Virus record (IMG/VR): IMGVR_UViG_3300021425_002180
Span: 1 to 24,638 of that record
Length of the DNA: 24,638 bases
Reading direction: 5' to 3' (one strand)
Source of the DNA: a virus
Of this stretch, positions 15,577 through 22,477 are shown in pieces; the first letter of the stretch is position 1; each line of letters starts with the position of its first letter. The notes below the pieces were generated by a model. It worked only from the letters and a program-made list of their open reading frames with translations. It made no database searches and had not been told where the DNA came from. The position numbers and the translations under genes are program-made.

Positions 15577-16112
15577 CGGATTTTATACACACTCAATATA
15601 TAGATAAAACAGTATGTGACGAGCTAATAGAGTATTTTGAAAATAATACAAAAAAGTTCGAAGGATTATCAGCATACGGAGTAGATAAGGACATAAAAGA
15701 TAGTATTGATTGTTATCTGGAAGATGAGTCTCTAACTAACAAATATGTTCAGCAACTAAGAAAGGTTGCTAACTCTTATGTTGAAAAATATCCATTTGCA
15801 GATCATTATGCTCAATGGGGAATTATTGATAGTATAAACATTCAAAAGTACGACCCAGGTGGGGGATTCAAAGTATGGCATACCGAAAGATCTGGTCCAG
15901 AAGGATTACAAGCCTCTAGGCATTTGGTCTTTATGACTTATCTAAATGACGTTGATGACGGCGGAGAAACAGAGTTCTTCCATCAACAACGTTCAATTAG
16001 CCCACAAAAAGGTCTAACAGTAATATGGCCGGCAGACTGGACTCATACACATAGAGGGGTGCCTTCGCCGACAGAAACAAAATATATTATTACCGGCTGG
16101 TTTAATTTTTAG
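15573..16112 (+). CDS. 2-oxoglutarate/Fe(II)-dependent oxygenase (prolyl-4-hydroxylase-like)
   Basis: A 179-aa double-stranded beta-helix oxygenase. The iron triad is visible: H103-x-E105 in VWHTERSG, and the distal His160 in WTHTHRG. Lys170, ten residues after it (ETKYIITGW), is placed to bind 2-oxoglutarate, as in prolyl 4-hydroxylases. GGETEF (residues 130-135) is another family signature. The usual H-x-D is H-x-E here, a variant I associate with many phage members. ATGA overlap with the previous gene shows coupling. Substrate unknown; candidates are a phage or host protein side chain, a nucleobase or a glycan. A cupin and a transporter follow. Confidence 0.85.
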   Translation: MTDFIHTQYIDKTVCDELIEYFENNTKKFEGLSAYGVDKDIKDSIDCYLEDESLTNKYVQQLRKVANSYVEKYPFADHYAQWGIIDSINIQKYDPGGGFKVWHTERSGPEGLQASRHLVFMTYLNDVDDGGETEFFHQQRSISPQKGLTVIWPADWTHTHRGVPSPTETKYIITGWFNF

Positions 16113-16126
16113 GATTGGAGATAGAA

Positions 16127-16483
16127 ATGAAAGCAGGAAAGATTTGGGGTCAAACAGAATTGATTCACGCTAACGGTGTATTAGAATTTCATCGTATTGA
16201 GTTTAACGCAGGTTACAAGTGTTCAGAACACGAACACAGATTTAAATGGAACGGATTCTTTGTTGAGTCGGGCAAGATGATTGTTCGAGTTTGGCAAGAT
16301 GATCAAGGACTAGTTGATGAAACTATTCTTGAAGCAGGTGACTTTACTCAAGTCAAGCCTGGCAAAATTCACCAGTTTGAAGGTTTAGAAGACGGAGTCG
16401 CTTTTGAACTATACTGGGCAGAATTTAATCACGATGACATTGTTCGTCGTACAGTAGGCTCCGCAACAAAAGGAAAGAAGTAA
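16127..16483 (+). CDS. Single-domain cupin
   Basis: A 118-aa cupin barrel. The first cupin motif is CSEHEHRFKWNGFFVESG, with His35, His37 and Glu47 as likely metal ligands. The second is GDFTQVKPGKIHQFEGLEDG, with His82 as the last ligand. GGAG (16117-16120) lies six bases before ATG 16127, which decides this start over the TTG at 16115. Small cupins of this kind act as sugar isomerases/epimerases, dioxygenases or metal-binding modules; nothing here picks one. It sits between an oxygenase and a transporter in the same operon. The short C-terminal tail is basic (ATKGKK). Confidence 0.8.
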   Translation: MKAGKIWGQTELIHANGVLEFHRIEFNAGYKCSEHEHRFKWNGFFVESGKMIVRVWQDDQGLVDETILEAGDFTQVKPGKIHQFEGLEDGVAFELYWAEFNHDDIVRRTVGSATKGKK

Positions 16484-16486
16484 AAA

Positions 16487-17137
16487 ATGTTTACAAAACT
16501 ATTAGACGGTGTAGACAAGACTCTAGTTAGAAATCTTGTAATTTTACACACACTAGTAATTGCAGTAAGTAATTATTTGGTTACAATTAGATTTGATTTA
16601 TTCCCAGGGGCAGACTTGCCTTTGTTTGGATCATTTCCTTTAGCGGCAGCAGCGTTTACGTTTCCAATCGTTGTTGTAGCAACTGACCTAACAGTGCGTA
16701 TGGTTGGTAAAGAAGCAGGTCGTGCAGTAGTAGCAATGGCTATTATTCCTGCTATCATTGCTTCAGTGCTTGTATTACTAGCACTAGGTGATGAACACGC
16801 ATATAGAGTTGGTTTTGCATCAGGTATTGCGTATGCTATCGGTACAATGCTTGATGTGTATGTATTCCAACATATTAGAGAGAAATGGAGTGAAGCGTGG
16901 TGGGCAGCCCCAGCAATTTCAACGATTGCGGCAAACATCATTGACACATATTCATTCTTTTATGTGGCATTTGCAGGTTCTACAGATGCAGAAGGTAACT
17001 TAACTTGGATTGGTGAAAACTGGCACGTTGTTGCACAGAATAATACATTGACTAAGATTGTAGTTGGCTTAATTGTATTCCTACCTGCATACGGAGTCCT
17101 ATTAGGATACCTAAAGAAAAAATTAGGTAAAATATAA
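16487..17137 (+). CDS. YhhQ/VUT-family transporter, likely queuosine precursor importer
   Basis: A 216-aa inner-membrane protein with about six hydrophobic segments. VVVATDLTVRMVGKEAGRAVV (split around residues 61-81) and the stretch GTMLDVYVFQHIRE with WWAAPAISTIAANIIDTYSFF are the signature regions of the Vut_1/YhhQ family. YhhQ imports 7-deazaguanine precursors (preQ0/preQ1) used for queuosine in tRNA and, in some phages, for DNA modification. The charged D-L-T-V-R-x-x-G-K motif and the acidic D in the second half are kept. Start ATG 16487 with AAGGAAAG about ten bases upstream; its stop overlaps the next ATG (TAATG). No queuosine biosynthesis or transglycosylase gene is in the window. Confidence 0.85.
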   Translation: MFTKLLDGVDKTLVRNLVILHTLVIAVSNYLVTIRFDLFPGADLPLFGSFPLAAAAFTFPIVVVATDLTVRMVGKEAGRAVVAMAIIPAIIASVLVLLALGDEHAYRVGFASGIAYAIGTMLDVYVFQHIREKWSEAWWAAPAISTIAANIIDTYSFFYVAFAGSTDAEGNLTWIGENWHVVAQNNTLTKIVVGLIVFLPAYGVLLGYLKKKLGKI

Positions 17138-17394
17138 TGGGAGAGCTTCTTCCTGGAGAAGCACTGATATACGAGCGTAGCAACGGTGTTGTGTACGCTC
17201 GTTATCAGAACAAGCCTGAGATTCCCCGCTGGGTTATAGGAGGGGATCCGGGTGCTGTAGCACGGGCACAAGGAAAGTTGTTGGACTACAGTGAATGGTT
17301 AAACTTATGCGAACTTGCAGAAACAAATATAACATTGAAAAAATTAATGGACAAACTTGTTACTACATACTATGTAATTAAGGAAGAAAAATGA
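17137..17394 (+). CDS. Small conserved phage protein, function unknown
   Basis: An 85-aa protein starting MGELLPGEALIYERSNGVVY and containing the basic/glycine segment PRWVIGGDPGAVARAQGKLL and a helical, charged C-terminus. I recall similar short proteins (LPGE-x-L-x-Y-E-R...GVVYAR) in marine T4-like phages, but no function. It is locked into the operon by TAATG with the transporter before it and ATGA with the cupin after it, so it is certainly translated with them. No metal site, signal peptide or membrane segment. Confidence 0.75.
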   Translation: MGELLPGEALIYERSNGVVYARYQNKPEIPRWVIGGDPGAVARAQGKLLDYSEWLNLCELAETNITLKKLMDKLVTTYYVIKEEK

Positions 17395-17720
17395 AATATG
17401 AAGATTGGGACATTGGGGGAGAAGTTGTTAAAGAAGACGAAAGATATATCGTAAAAGATAACACATTATTAAACAATTTAGTAGTAAGCAGTACAATGTT
17501 ATCAGCTAATAAGAGTACAACAGGACATCGACACGCCGGACAAGAAGAAGTTTATATTTTTGTTAGCGGCAGTGGACAAATGGAACTTGATCATAAAATA
17601 ATTGATGTAACAGCAGGCGATACAGTACTAATAGAAGACGGAGTGTTTCACAAAGTACACAACACAACTGACTTTGGATTAAAATTTATTTGTGTATTTG
17701 ACGGAGGGAGAAACCATTGA
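17391..17720 (+). CDS. Single-domain cupin (cupin_2 type)
   Basis: A 109-aa cupin. Motif 1 is GHRHAGQEEVYIFVSGSG, with His46, His48 and Glu52/Glu53; motif 2 is GDTVLIEDGVFHKVHN, with His87. All four usual metal ligands are present, so it should be active. AGGAAG just before ATG 17391 and the ATGA overlap give coupled translation. It directly precedes kdsA, whose TTG start overlaps its stop, so it may act on a sugar phosphate in the same pathway (isomerase or epimerase); this is inference. It differs from the cupin at 16127 and is not an obvious recent duplicate. Confidence 0.82.
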   Translation: MKYEDWDIGGEVVKEDERYIVKDNTLLNNLVVSSTMLSANKSTTGHRHAGQEEVYIFVSGSGQMELDHKIIDVTAGDTVLIEDGVFHKVHNTTDFGLKFICVFDGGRNH

Positions 17721-18484
17721 GAATTATAGCAGGACCGTGTCAGCACGAGTCATTAGAAAAAAGTTTAGAAATTGCACGTGAATGTAAACGTGTATGCGAC
17801 AAATATGGCATCGATTATTATTTTAAAGCAAGTTTTGACAAAGCAAATCGTACAAGTGTAAACGGCAAGCGTGGCGTAGGATTACACTCATTTGTAAAAG
17901 ATATCCTAGAACTAAAAGAACAACTAGGTGTAAAAACACTTACAGACGTACACGAAGTAGATCAAATACAATATCTAACTTACGTAGTCGATGTATTACA
18001 GATTCCTGCATTCTTATGCAGACAAACAGATTTAATACAAGCAGCTTGTGCAACAGACTGCATTGTAAATATTAAAAAAGGACAGTTCTTAGCACCGTGG
18101 GATATGACAGGAGTGCTAAGTAAGTGTAAAGATGCAAAAGAAGTTTGGATAACAGAACGAGGAACTAGCTTTGGTTACAACACTCTTGTCGTTGACTATA
18201 CTGGTCTTATGTATATGCTCGACAATTATGAACATCCTATTGTTTTTGATTGTACACACTCTGCCCAAAAACCCGGCGGACAAGGTACTAGTTCAGGTGG
18301 TAATAGGGATTACGTGCCTGGGTTGGCTCGTAGTGGGTCTGCTCTTGGGATCCGGAACTTTTTCTTGGAAGTCCATCCTGACCCTGATGTAGCACCAAGT
18401 GATGGTCCAAATATGCTACGCTTAGAAAATTTTGAGGAGGTAGTACGTGATATCATCAGCTATTCTTATACCCGCAAGGTATAA
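17717..18484 (+). CDS. kdsA: KdsA, 3-deoxy-D-manno-octulosonate 8-phosphate synthase (metal-dependent class)
   Basis: A 255-aa enzyme that condenses arabinose 5-phosphate with phosphoenolpyruvate to make Kdo-8-phosphate, the precursor of the inner-core LPS sugar. Family motifs run in order: IAGPC, FKASFDKANR, TDVHE, IPAFLCRQTDL, NIKKGQFLAPWDM, TERGTSFGYNTLVVD, DCTHSAQKPGG, and HPDPDVAPSDGPN. Cys8, His181, Glu218 and Asp229 match in type and spacing the metal ligands of the metal-dependent enzymes (Aquifex Cys11, His185, Glu222, Asp233). The start is TTG 17717 with GGAGGG upstream, overlapping the previous stop. The 3' end overlaps kdsB by 38 bases. It lacks the N-terminal extension of cellular forms but otherwise looks complete. 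Confidence 0.93.
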   Translation: MRIIAGPCQHESLEKSLEIARECKRVCDKYGIDYYFKASFDKANRTSVNGKRGVGLHSFVKDILELKEQLGVKTLTDVHEVDQIQYLTYVVDVLQIPAFLCRQTDLIQAACATDCIVNIKKGQFLAPWDMTGVLSKCKDAKEVWITERGTSFGYNTLVVDYTGLMYMLDNYEHPIVFDCTHSAQKPGGQGTSSGGNRDYVPGLARSGSALGIRNFFLEVHPDPDVAPSDGPNMLRLENFEEVVRDIISYSYTRKV

Positions 18485-19130
18485 CAGCACACGCTTTCCA
18501 GGTAAACCTTTGGCACTGTTAGATGGTGTGCCAATGATTAAACGAGTGTATGATGCTTGTATAGCATCTAATCTACCAACATATGTGCTTACTGATAATC
18601 AAGACATATACAATGTAATTGGTACAAATTGTCTATTAGATCATCGCGATTACAAAAACGGAACTGAAAGATGTGCAGGCGCTGTTGCTAAGTTTGATAT
18701 ATTAGATCAATACAAAAACTTTATAAACGTACAAGGCGATATGCCTGATGTAACATTGCAAATGATAGAACGATGTATTGAATGGTTACAGTATTATCCT
18801 ATTAGTACAGTGTTTACAGAAATGCCTAAAGAAATGCAAGACAATCCTGACTCAGTTAAAATGGTTAGAGCGGGTGATCAGGCTCTATGGTTTGGTAGAG
18901 GTATGACTGGGTATGGCGAATGGCACTTAGGTATATACGGCTATAAAAGAAATGCATTAGAATTATACAATGGTTTAGAAATTACTATTGAAGAACAAAC
19001 GGAAAAATTAGAACAACTAAGATGGTTAAAAAGTGGTTGGAATTTGGGCTGTTCGAGTGTATACTTTAAAGGTACTGAGATAAATTCACCAGAGGATGTA
19101 GAAGAATGGCACAGCAAGCGTTTCCAGTAA
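18447..19130 (+). CDS. kdsB: KdsB, CMP-Kdo synthetase
   Basis: A 227-aa enzyme that activates Kdo with CTP to CMP-Kdo, the donor for LPS inner-core transferases. Signatures: ILIPARYNSTRFPGKPLA at the N-terminus, NVQGDMP around residues 94-100 (usually N-V-Q-G-D-E-P), GIYGYKRNALELY, and EKLEQLRWL. Near the C-terminus the usual D-T/S-P-E-D-L reads NSPEDV, so one commonly acidic position is Asn. The start GTG 18447 is fixed by GAGGAGG (18434-18440) inside kdsA, giving a 38-base overlap. KdsC/KdsD homologues are absent here, so the host would supply arabinose 5-phosphate and the phosphatase. Confidence 0.9.
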   Translation: MISSAILIPARYNSTRFPGKPLALLDGVPMIKRVYDACIASNLPTYVLTDNQDIYNVIGTNCLLDHRDYKNGTERCAGAVAKFDILDQYKNFINVQGDMPDVTLQMIERCIEWLQYYPISTVFTEMPKEMQDNPDSVKMVRAGDQALWFGRGMTGYGEWHLGIYGYKRNALELYNGLEITIEEQTEKLEQLRWLKSGWNLGCSSVYFKGTEINSPEDVEEWHSKRFQ

Positions 19131-19561
19131 AAGATGTATTAGCGTGTATAGATAGCAATGCAAAGTCTGTATGGAATGAACTCACAGACGAACAAAAAAA
19201 GTGTGTTAACTTTTGGTTACTTAATAGATATGCTAGTTCGGTATCTGGTACACGTGAAGCACAAGAACTTGCTGTTGTAATGACTAATCAAATCTATAAT
19301 AAAAACTGGAACGAATTAGGCACAAGACATCCTAAATTACAATGGCAACTACTTTGTTCACTACACAATGCAAACAGTGATATTAGACGACACAACTGGA
19401 TTGGCTTTAAGAAGAAGACAGGAAATAACAACGGTGTTAAGCTATTACAACAGATCTATCCTAATATGAAACAAGACGAGGTAGAATTACTTGCTAGAAT
19501 ATCTACAAAAAAAGAACTCAAACAATTGGCTGAGGAGCATAGTATTGACATCAAACTCTAA
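19106..19561 (+). CDS. Possible clamp-loader small subunit gp62-like protein
   Basis: A 151-aa, mostly helical protein. NFWLLNRYASSVSGTREAQEL, RHPKLQWQLLCSLHN, HNWIGFKKK and YPNMKQDEVELLARISTKKE resemble, from memory, the family of small clamp-loader subunits of T4-like marine phages. The C-terminal KKELKQLAEEH resembles the T4 gp62 end. The gp62 subunit pairs with gp44 to load the gp45 sliding clamp. The alternative is another small replication protein; gp44, gp45 and gp43 are not in the window to confirm it. ATG 19106 lies 25 bases inside kdsB, and its own end overlaps the next gene, so it is co-translated with Kdo genes on one side and phage core genes on the other. Confidence 0.5.
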   Translation: MAQQAFPVKDVLACIDSNAKSVWNELTDEQKKCVNFWLLNRYASSVSGTREAQELAVVMTNQIYNKNWNELGTRHPKLQWQLLCSLHNANSDIRRHNWIGFKKKTGNNNGVKLLQQIYPNMKQDEVELLARISTKKELKQLAEEHSIDIKL

Positions 19562-20237
19562 GCCATACGTATGCGAATATTGCAACACAGGGTATACAAG
19601 AGAAAAAACTCTTGCTGCTCATATGTGCGAGAAAAAACGTAGAGCTTTACAAAAAGATGAAAAGCGGGTACGACACGGATTTTATGCATTTCAAAGGTTT
19701 TATAAACTAAGTGCAGGATCTAAAAAGGAGAAATCGTATGAGGATTTCTGTGCTAGTCCTTACTATAATGCTTTTGTTAAGTTTGGCAGTTTTCTCAATA
19801 ATGTCAAACCTCTCTACCCTGAACGATATATTGATTACGTTGTTACAAGCGGCGTTAAATTAGATCATTGGTGTAGAGACGAGATGTATGAAAAATATGT
19901 TCTTGAATTTATTTTGAAAGAAGATGTTACAACAGCACTTGAACGCAGTGTTGAAACAATGTTAGAATGGGCGGCAGAAAACGAACCAGCACCTTGGACG
20001 CATTACTTTCAGCACGTTAGTTTGAATAGAGCTGTATGGCACATTAAGGACGGAAAGATATCACCTTGGCTATTGCTTAATTGTAAAAGCGGAAAACAAA
20101 TGTTAGGAAACTTCAATGACGAACAACTAGAAATGGTATATCACGTTATTAATCCGCAACATTGGGCAATGCGTTTTAATCGTCTCCCTAACGATGTACA
20201 GCTAGTTAAAGATGTAGCAAAGGAAAGTAATTTATGA
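19545..20237 (+). CDS. Zinc-finger protein of unknown function
   Basis: A 230-aa protein from TTG 19545. I prefer this start to an upstream TTG at 19491 because GAGGAG (19532-19537) lies seven bases before it. Residues 10-28 form a C-x2-C-x12-H-x-C finger (YVCEYCNTGYTREKT, then AAHMC), the C2H2-like type. It is followed by a basic KKRR segment, ASPYYNAFVKFGSFLNNVKP, GVKLDHWCRDEMYEKYV, and HVSLNRAVWHIKDGKISPWL. I recall homologues in marine T4-like phages without a function. The finger plus basic stretch suggests nucleic-acid binding. It overlaps the previous gene's end by 17 bases and the deformylase start as ATGA. Confidence 0.8.
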   Translation: MTSNSKPYVCEYCNTGYTREKTLAAHMCEKKRRALQKDEKRVRHGFYAFQRFYKLSAGSKKEKSYEDFCASPYYNAFVKFGSFLNNVKPLYPERYIDYVVTSGVKLDHWCRDEMYEKYVLEFILKEDVTTALERSVETMLEWAAENEPAPWTHYFQHVSLNRAVWHIKDGKISPWLLLNCKSGKQMLGNFNDEQLEMVYHVINPQHWAMRFNRLPNDVQLVKDVAKESNL

Positions 20238-20731
20238 AATTAATACATTATCCAAATAAAATTTTAGAAACAAAGTGTAAAGATGTAAACCTTGAAGACC
20301 CGGGTTTTAATCCAAAAGAGCTTAAAAAAGAAATGGTTGATTTTATGCTTACTAACGGCGGTATTGGATTAAGTGCTAATCAAGTAGGTCTTGATATAAA
20401 GGTATTTGTTATGGGCGATAGTGTTAAGAACAGTACAATGTGTATTAATCCTACAGTTTTACAACACACAGAAGAAACTGTGTTAGATGTTGAAGGCTGC
20501 TTGAGTTTTCCAAATACATTTGTCAAAGTTAAACGTCCTAAAGAAATACTTGCACAGTACTGGGACGAAAATCTAAAAGAATGTGTAGTAAAGATTGAAG
20601 GCTATAGCGCCAAGTGTTACTTGCACGAACTTGATCATCTATTAGGTATTACTATGAAAGACCGTGTTAGTAAAATGAAATGGGATATGGCACAGAAGAA
20701 AGCACGTAAATTGGAGAAACAGTTTGCCTGA
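20234..20731 (+). CDS. def: Peptide deformylase
   Basis: A 165-aa enzyme that removes the N-formyl group from new proteins. All three motifs are present: GIGLSANQ (residues 43-50, usually G-x-G-L-A-A-x-Q), EGCLS (87-91, Cys89 binding metal) and HELDH (131-135, His131 and His135 binding metal, Glu132 catalytic). It is complete apart from the short C-terminal helix of bacterial enzymes, as in other phage deformylases. AAAGGAAA precedes ATG 20234, which overlaps the upstream stop. Phage deformylases are thought to help keep up protein synthesis during infection; here it is co-transcribed with phage replication genes. Confidence 0.94.
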   Translation: MKLIHYPNKILETKCKDVNLEDPGFNPKELKKEMVDFMLTNGGIGLSANQVGLDIKVFVMGDSVKNSTMCINPTVLQHTEETVLDVEGCLSFPNTFVKVKRPKEILAQYWDENLKECVVKIEGYSAKCYLHELDHLLGITMKDRVSKMKWDMAQKKARKLEKQFA

Positions 20732-21293
20732 TATTGATATTGACTTTGCAGATAGAGGTATTATTTTAAGTAAAATACAACATCGTATTGCAAAACTAGA
20801 CACTGATAAAAAACATAACACAGGCGTATATGTAACTGAATGTCCACATAATCCTGTGGACAACTTGTCTACTATTGATTATAAAACAGCAGAAGACAGG
20901 GGCTACTTTAAACTAGACTTCCTTAATGTAAGCATATACAAAGATGTTAAGGACGAAACACATCTAACAAAATTAATGGAAAGGGAACCACTATGGGAAC
21001 TATTGGAGCACGAAGACTTCAGCGAAAAAGTCTTTCATCTAAACGGGCACAGCAATCTATTGAAACTATTGAAGCCCAACTCGGTCGAACAATTAGCAGC
21101 GACACTAGCTATAATACGTCCAGCAAAGAGGCATCTCGCGGACAAAGATTGGCAAACGATAATGAAAGAAGTTTGGACAAAGCCAACAAACGGTGATTAC
21201 TATTTTAAGAAAGCACACGCTGTAAGTTATGCAATGGTGTGCGTAGTGCATATGAATTTATTAGTTGAAGAATTTAACGCTTCGACTTCTTAA
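20724..21293 (+). CDS. Miniature DnaE-like (C-family polymerase palm) protein
   Basis: A 190-aa protein with motifs of the bacterial Pol III alpha subunit (DnaE) in the right order but greatly compressed. PDIDIDFADR (residues 2-10) matches the catalytic P-D-x-D-x-D-F of DnaE (E. coli Asp401 and Asp403). FKLDFLNVSIYKDV (Asp65) matches the K-F-D-F-L-G-L segment with the third catalytic aspartate. VEQLAATLAIIRPAKRHL matches the DnaE stretch ending in R-P-G, and FKKAHAVSYAMVCVVHMNLL matches F-N-K-S-H-A-x-x-Y-A. PHP, fingers, beta-binding and tau-binding regions are absent. TTG 20724 with GGAG eight bases upstream. I recall similar proteins in marine T4-like phages with no assigned role. Confidence 0.75.
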   Translation: MPDIDIDFADRGIILSKIQHRIAKLDTDKKHNTGVYVTECPHNPVDNLSTIDYKTAEDRGYFKLDFLNVSIYKDVKDETHLTKLMEREPLWELLEHEDFSEKVFHLNGHSNLLKLLKPNSVEQLAATLAIIRPAKRHLADKDWQTIMKEVWTKPTNGDYYFKKAHAVSYAMVCVVHMNLLVEEFNASTS

Positions 21294-21298
21294 CTAAT
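21260..21298. terminator. Hairpin at a convergent junction, likely bidirectional terminator
   Basis: ATTAGTTGAAGAA (21260-21272) pairs with TTCTTAACTAAT (21287-21298) as a 12-bp stem with one bulged G and a 14-base loop. It covers the stop codons of the plus-strand mini-DnaE gene and the minus-strand gene at 21274-21645, which overlap by 20 bases. T-rich sequence follows on the plus strand (TTTTT from about 21306). It is well placed to end the long plus-strand operon. Confidence 0.45.
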
Positions 21299-21645
21299 TG
21301 TACGTTTTTACGTTTTACTCTTTTAACTGAAAGATTATTAATATTAGTGCAAGGTCCGATTGTAACCTTGACATCTTTTGAATTCATAGTAACTAAACTA
21401 TATTTGAAATATTCCATTTCTTTCATTAGAAATATATTAATGGGGATTAACCGATTAGACTCCCACCACCAAACTTCTCCTAAATCAAGAAACGCTTTCT
21501 TTTCCTCTGTTGATTTTAAATTAGTGTACACATACATTGATGTAACCCATTGATCCTGATTCGCGATGATGCCGACATACTCTTGGCCGCCGTAAACTAC
21601 AACGCTGATAAAGGGGAAATTTTCTTCTATATCTTTTGTTAACAT
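21274..21645 (-). CDS. Conserved phage protein of unknown function, minus strand
   Basis: A 123-aa protein beginning MLTKDIEENFPFISVVVYGG, with GGQEYVGIIANQDQWVTSMY, LGEVWWWESNRLIPINIFL, VTMNSKDVKVTIGPCTNIN, and a very basic C-terminus (KRVKRKNVQLVKKSKR). The fold looks beta-rich in the first half, perhaps Sm-like; this is a guess. I recall similar proteins in marine T4-like phages without a function. The basic tail suggests RNA or DNA binding. ATG 21645 diverges from the plus-strand gene at 21666 with only 20 bases between start codons. It has no clear ribosome site; CTAAATAT on its strand (from 21690) is a possible late-like box. Confidence 0.75.
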   Translation of the reverse strand: MLTKDIEENFPFISVVVYGGQEYVGIIANQDQWVTSMYVYTNLKSTEEKKAFLDLGEVWWWESNRLIPINIFLMKEMEYFKYSLVTMNSKDVKVTIGPCTNINNLSVKRVKRKNVQLVKKSKR

Positions 21646-21654
21646 TCTTATCCG

Positions 21655-21661
21655 ATAAATA
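21655..21661 (+). promoter_or_regulatory. T4-late-like promoter box ATAAATA for the 21666 gene
   Basis: ATAAATA (21655-21661), then four bases, then ATG 21666. Transcription by T4 late geometry would start within one base of the start codon. No Shine-Dalgarno sequence is present. It matches the elements at 181-187 and 6681-6687 and lies in the 20-base gap between divergent genes. Confidence 0.6.
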
Positions 21662-21665
21662 CAAT

Positions 21666-22442
21666 ATGCAACTTATACCCAGATATTTAGTCAAAAACAA
21701 AACTACGGTTATTGCTAATGAAGCAGGGTTTCTTACGGAGTATAGAGCAGTGTACACACGACAACTAAAAGTATTTACAGGTATTGATAACGTACTGGAC
21801 TTTAAACTGGTTAATGCAGATCAAAAACCTATTGATCTAGCAGGATACTCCAGTATTAAATTTCAAGCGTTTGATGAAAACAAAAATTTAATTATAGAAC
21901 ACGATGGTGTAAATGTTAATCAATCAAAAGGATTGTTTAAAGTTACAATCGGTGAAAATGATCTATTAAATGTCAAGAGTCAGTATTTAAGTTATAGTAT
22001 CTATCTTGTAGATGCTAACAGTAATAATGTAATTACATATACCGATGCACACTTTGGAGGTTGTGGTACAATATATATAGACACTTGTCAATATCCTGGT
22101 CCTAGAGATACTTATAGTGTATCTACATTTACTGAAGTAACAGAAGACACCCCGTATTGGACATCTGAAACACTAGATGCAGAACCGGGTATTAACGGCA
22201 ACGAAGCATTACACACTGCTGTATATTATACAGATAATTACATAGGCGATATTATAGTACAGGCAACGCTCGATAATGACGTAATTGACGGCACAACTTG
22301 GGCTGATGTAACATCGCTAACACTCAATGGTGCAGAAACAGAGCCAGTAGTTGTAAACTTTAATGGAGTGTTTAGTCATTTAAGATTTAAAGCCACAGCA
22401 AATCCTGCAAATAAAATAAGTAAAATATTAGTCAGAAACTAG
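21666..22442 (+). CDS. Predicted virion/baseplate protein with a BppU-like N-terminal domain
   Basis: A 258-aa, beta-rich protein from ATG 21666; an upstream TTG at 21636 would start before the promoter box. Residues about 40-120 (VFTGIDNVLDFKLVNADQKP, LAGYSSIKFQAFDENKN, KGLFKVTIGENDLL, SYSIYLVDANSNN) resemble the N-terminal domain of baseplate upper proteins, in which a polymer-style 'D-L-x-G-y-x-x-x-F' pattern repeats. The C-terminal part (residues 190-258) looks like a beta-sandwich, with VVNFNGVFSHLRFKATANP near the end. The late-type promoter box fits a structural role. The exact virion position is unknown. Confidence 0.6.
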   Translation: MQLIPRYLVKNKTTVIANEAGFLTEYRAVYTRQLKVFTGIDNVLDFKLVNADQKPIDLAGYSSIKFQAFDENKNLIIEHDGVNVNQSKGLFKVTIGENDLLNVKSQYLSYSIYLVDANSNNVITYTDAHFGGCGTIYIDTCQYPGPRDTYSVSTFTEVTEDTPYWTSETLDAEPGINGNEALHTAVYYTDNYIGDIIVQATLDNDVIDGTTWADVTSLTLNGAETEPVVVNFNGVFSHLRFKATANPANKISKILVRN

Positions 22443-22471
22443 TTGACAACGCAACAATATTACTATATAAT
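22443..22471 (+). promoter_or_regulatory. Perfect-consensus sigma70 promoter of the receptor gene (predicted leaderless, dyad)
   Basis: TTGACA (22443-22448), 17 bases, TATAAT (22466-22471), then six bases and ATG 22478. The -35 box abuts the stop codon of the previous gene. The expected start is the A of the ATG, and no Shine-Dalgarno sequence exists. ATATTACTAT (22457-22466) and ATAGTAATAT (22470-22479) are perfect 10-bp inverted arms that cover the -10 box and reach into the start codon, a likely operator or structural switch. Confidence 0.85.
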
Positions 22472-22477
22472 AGTAAT

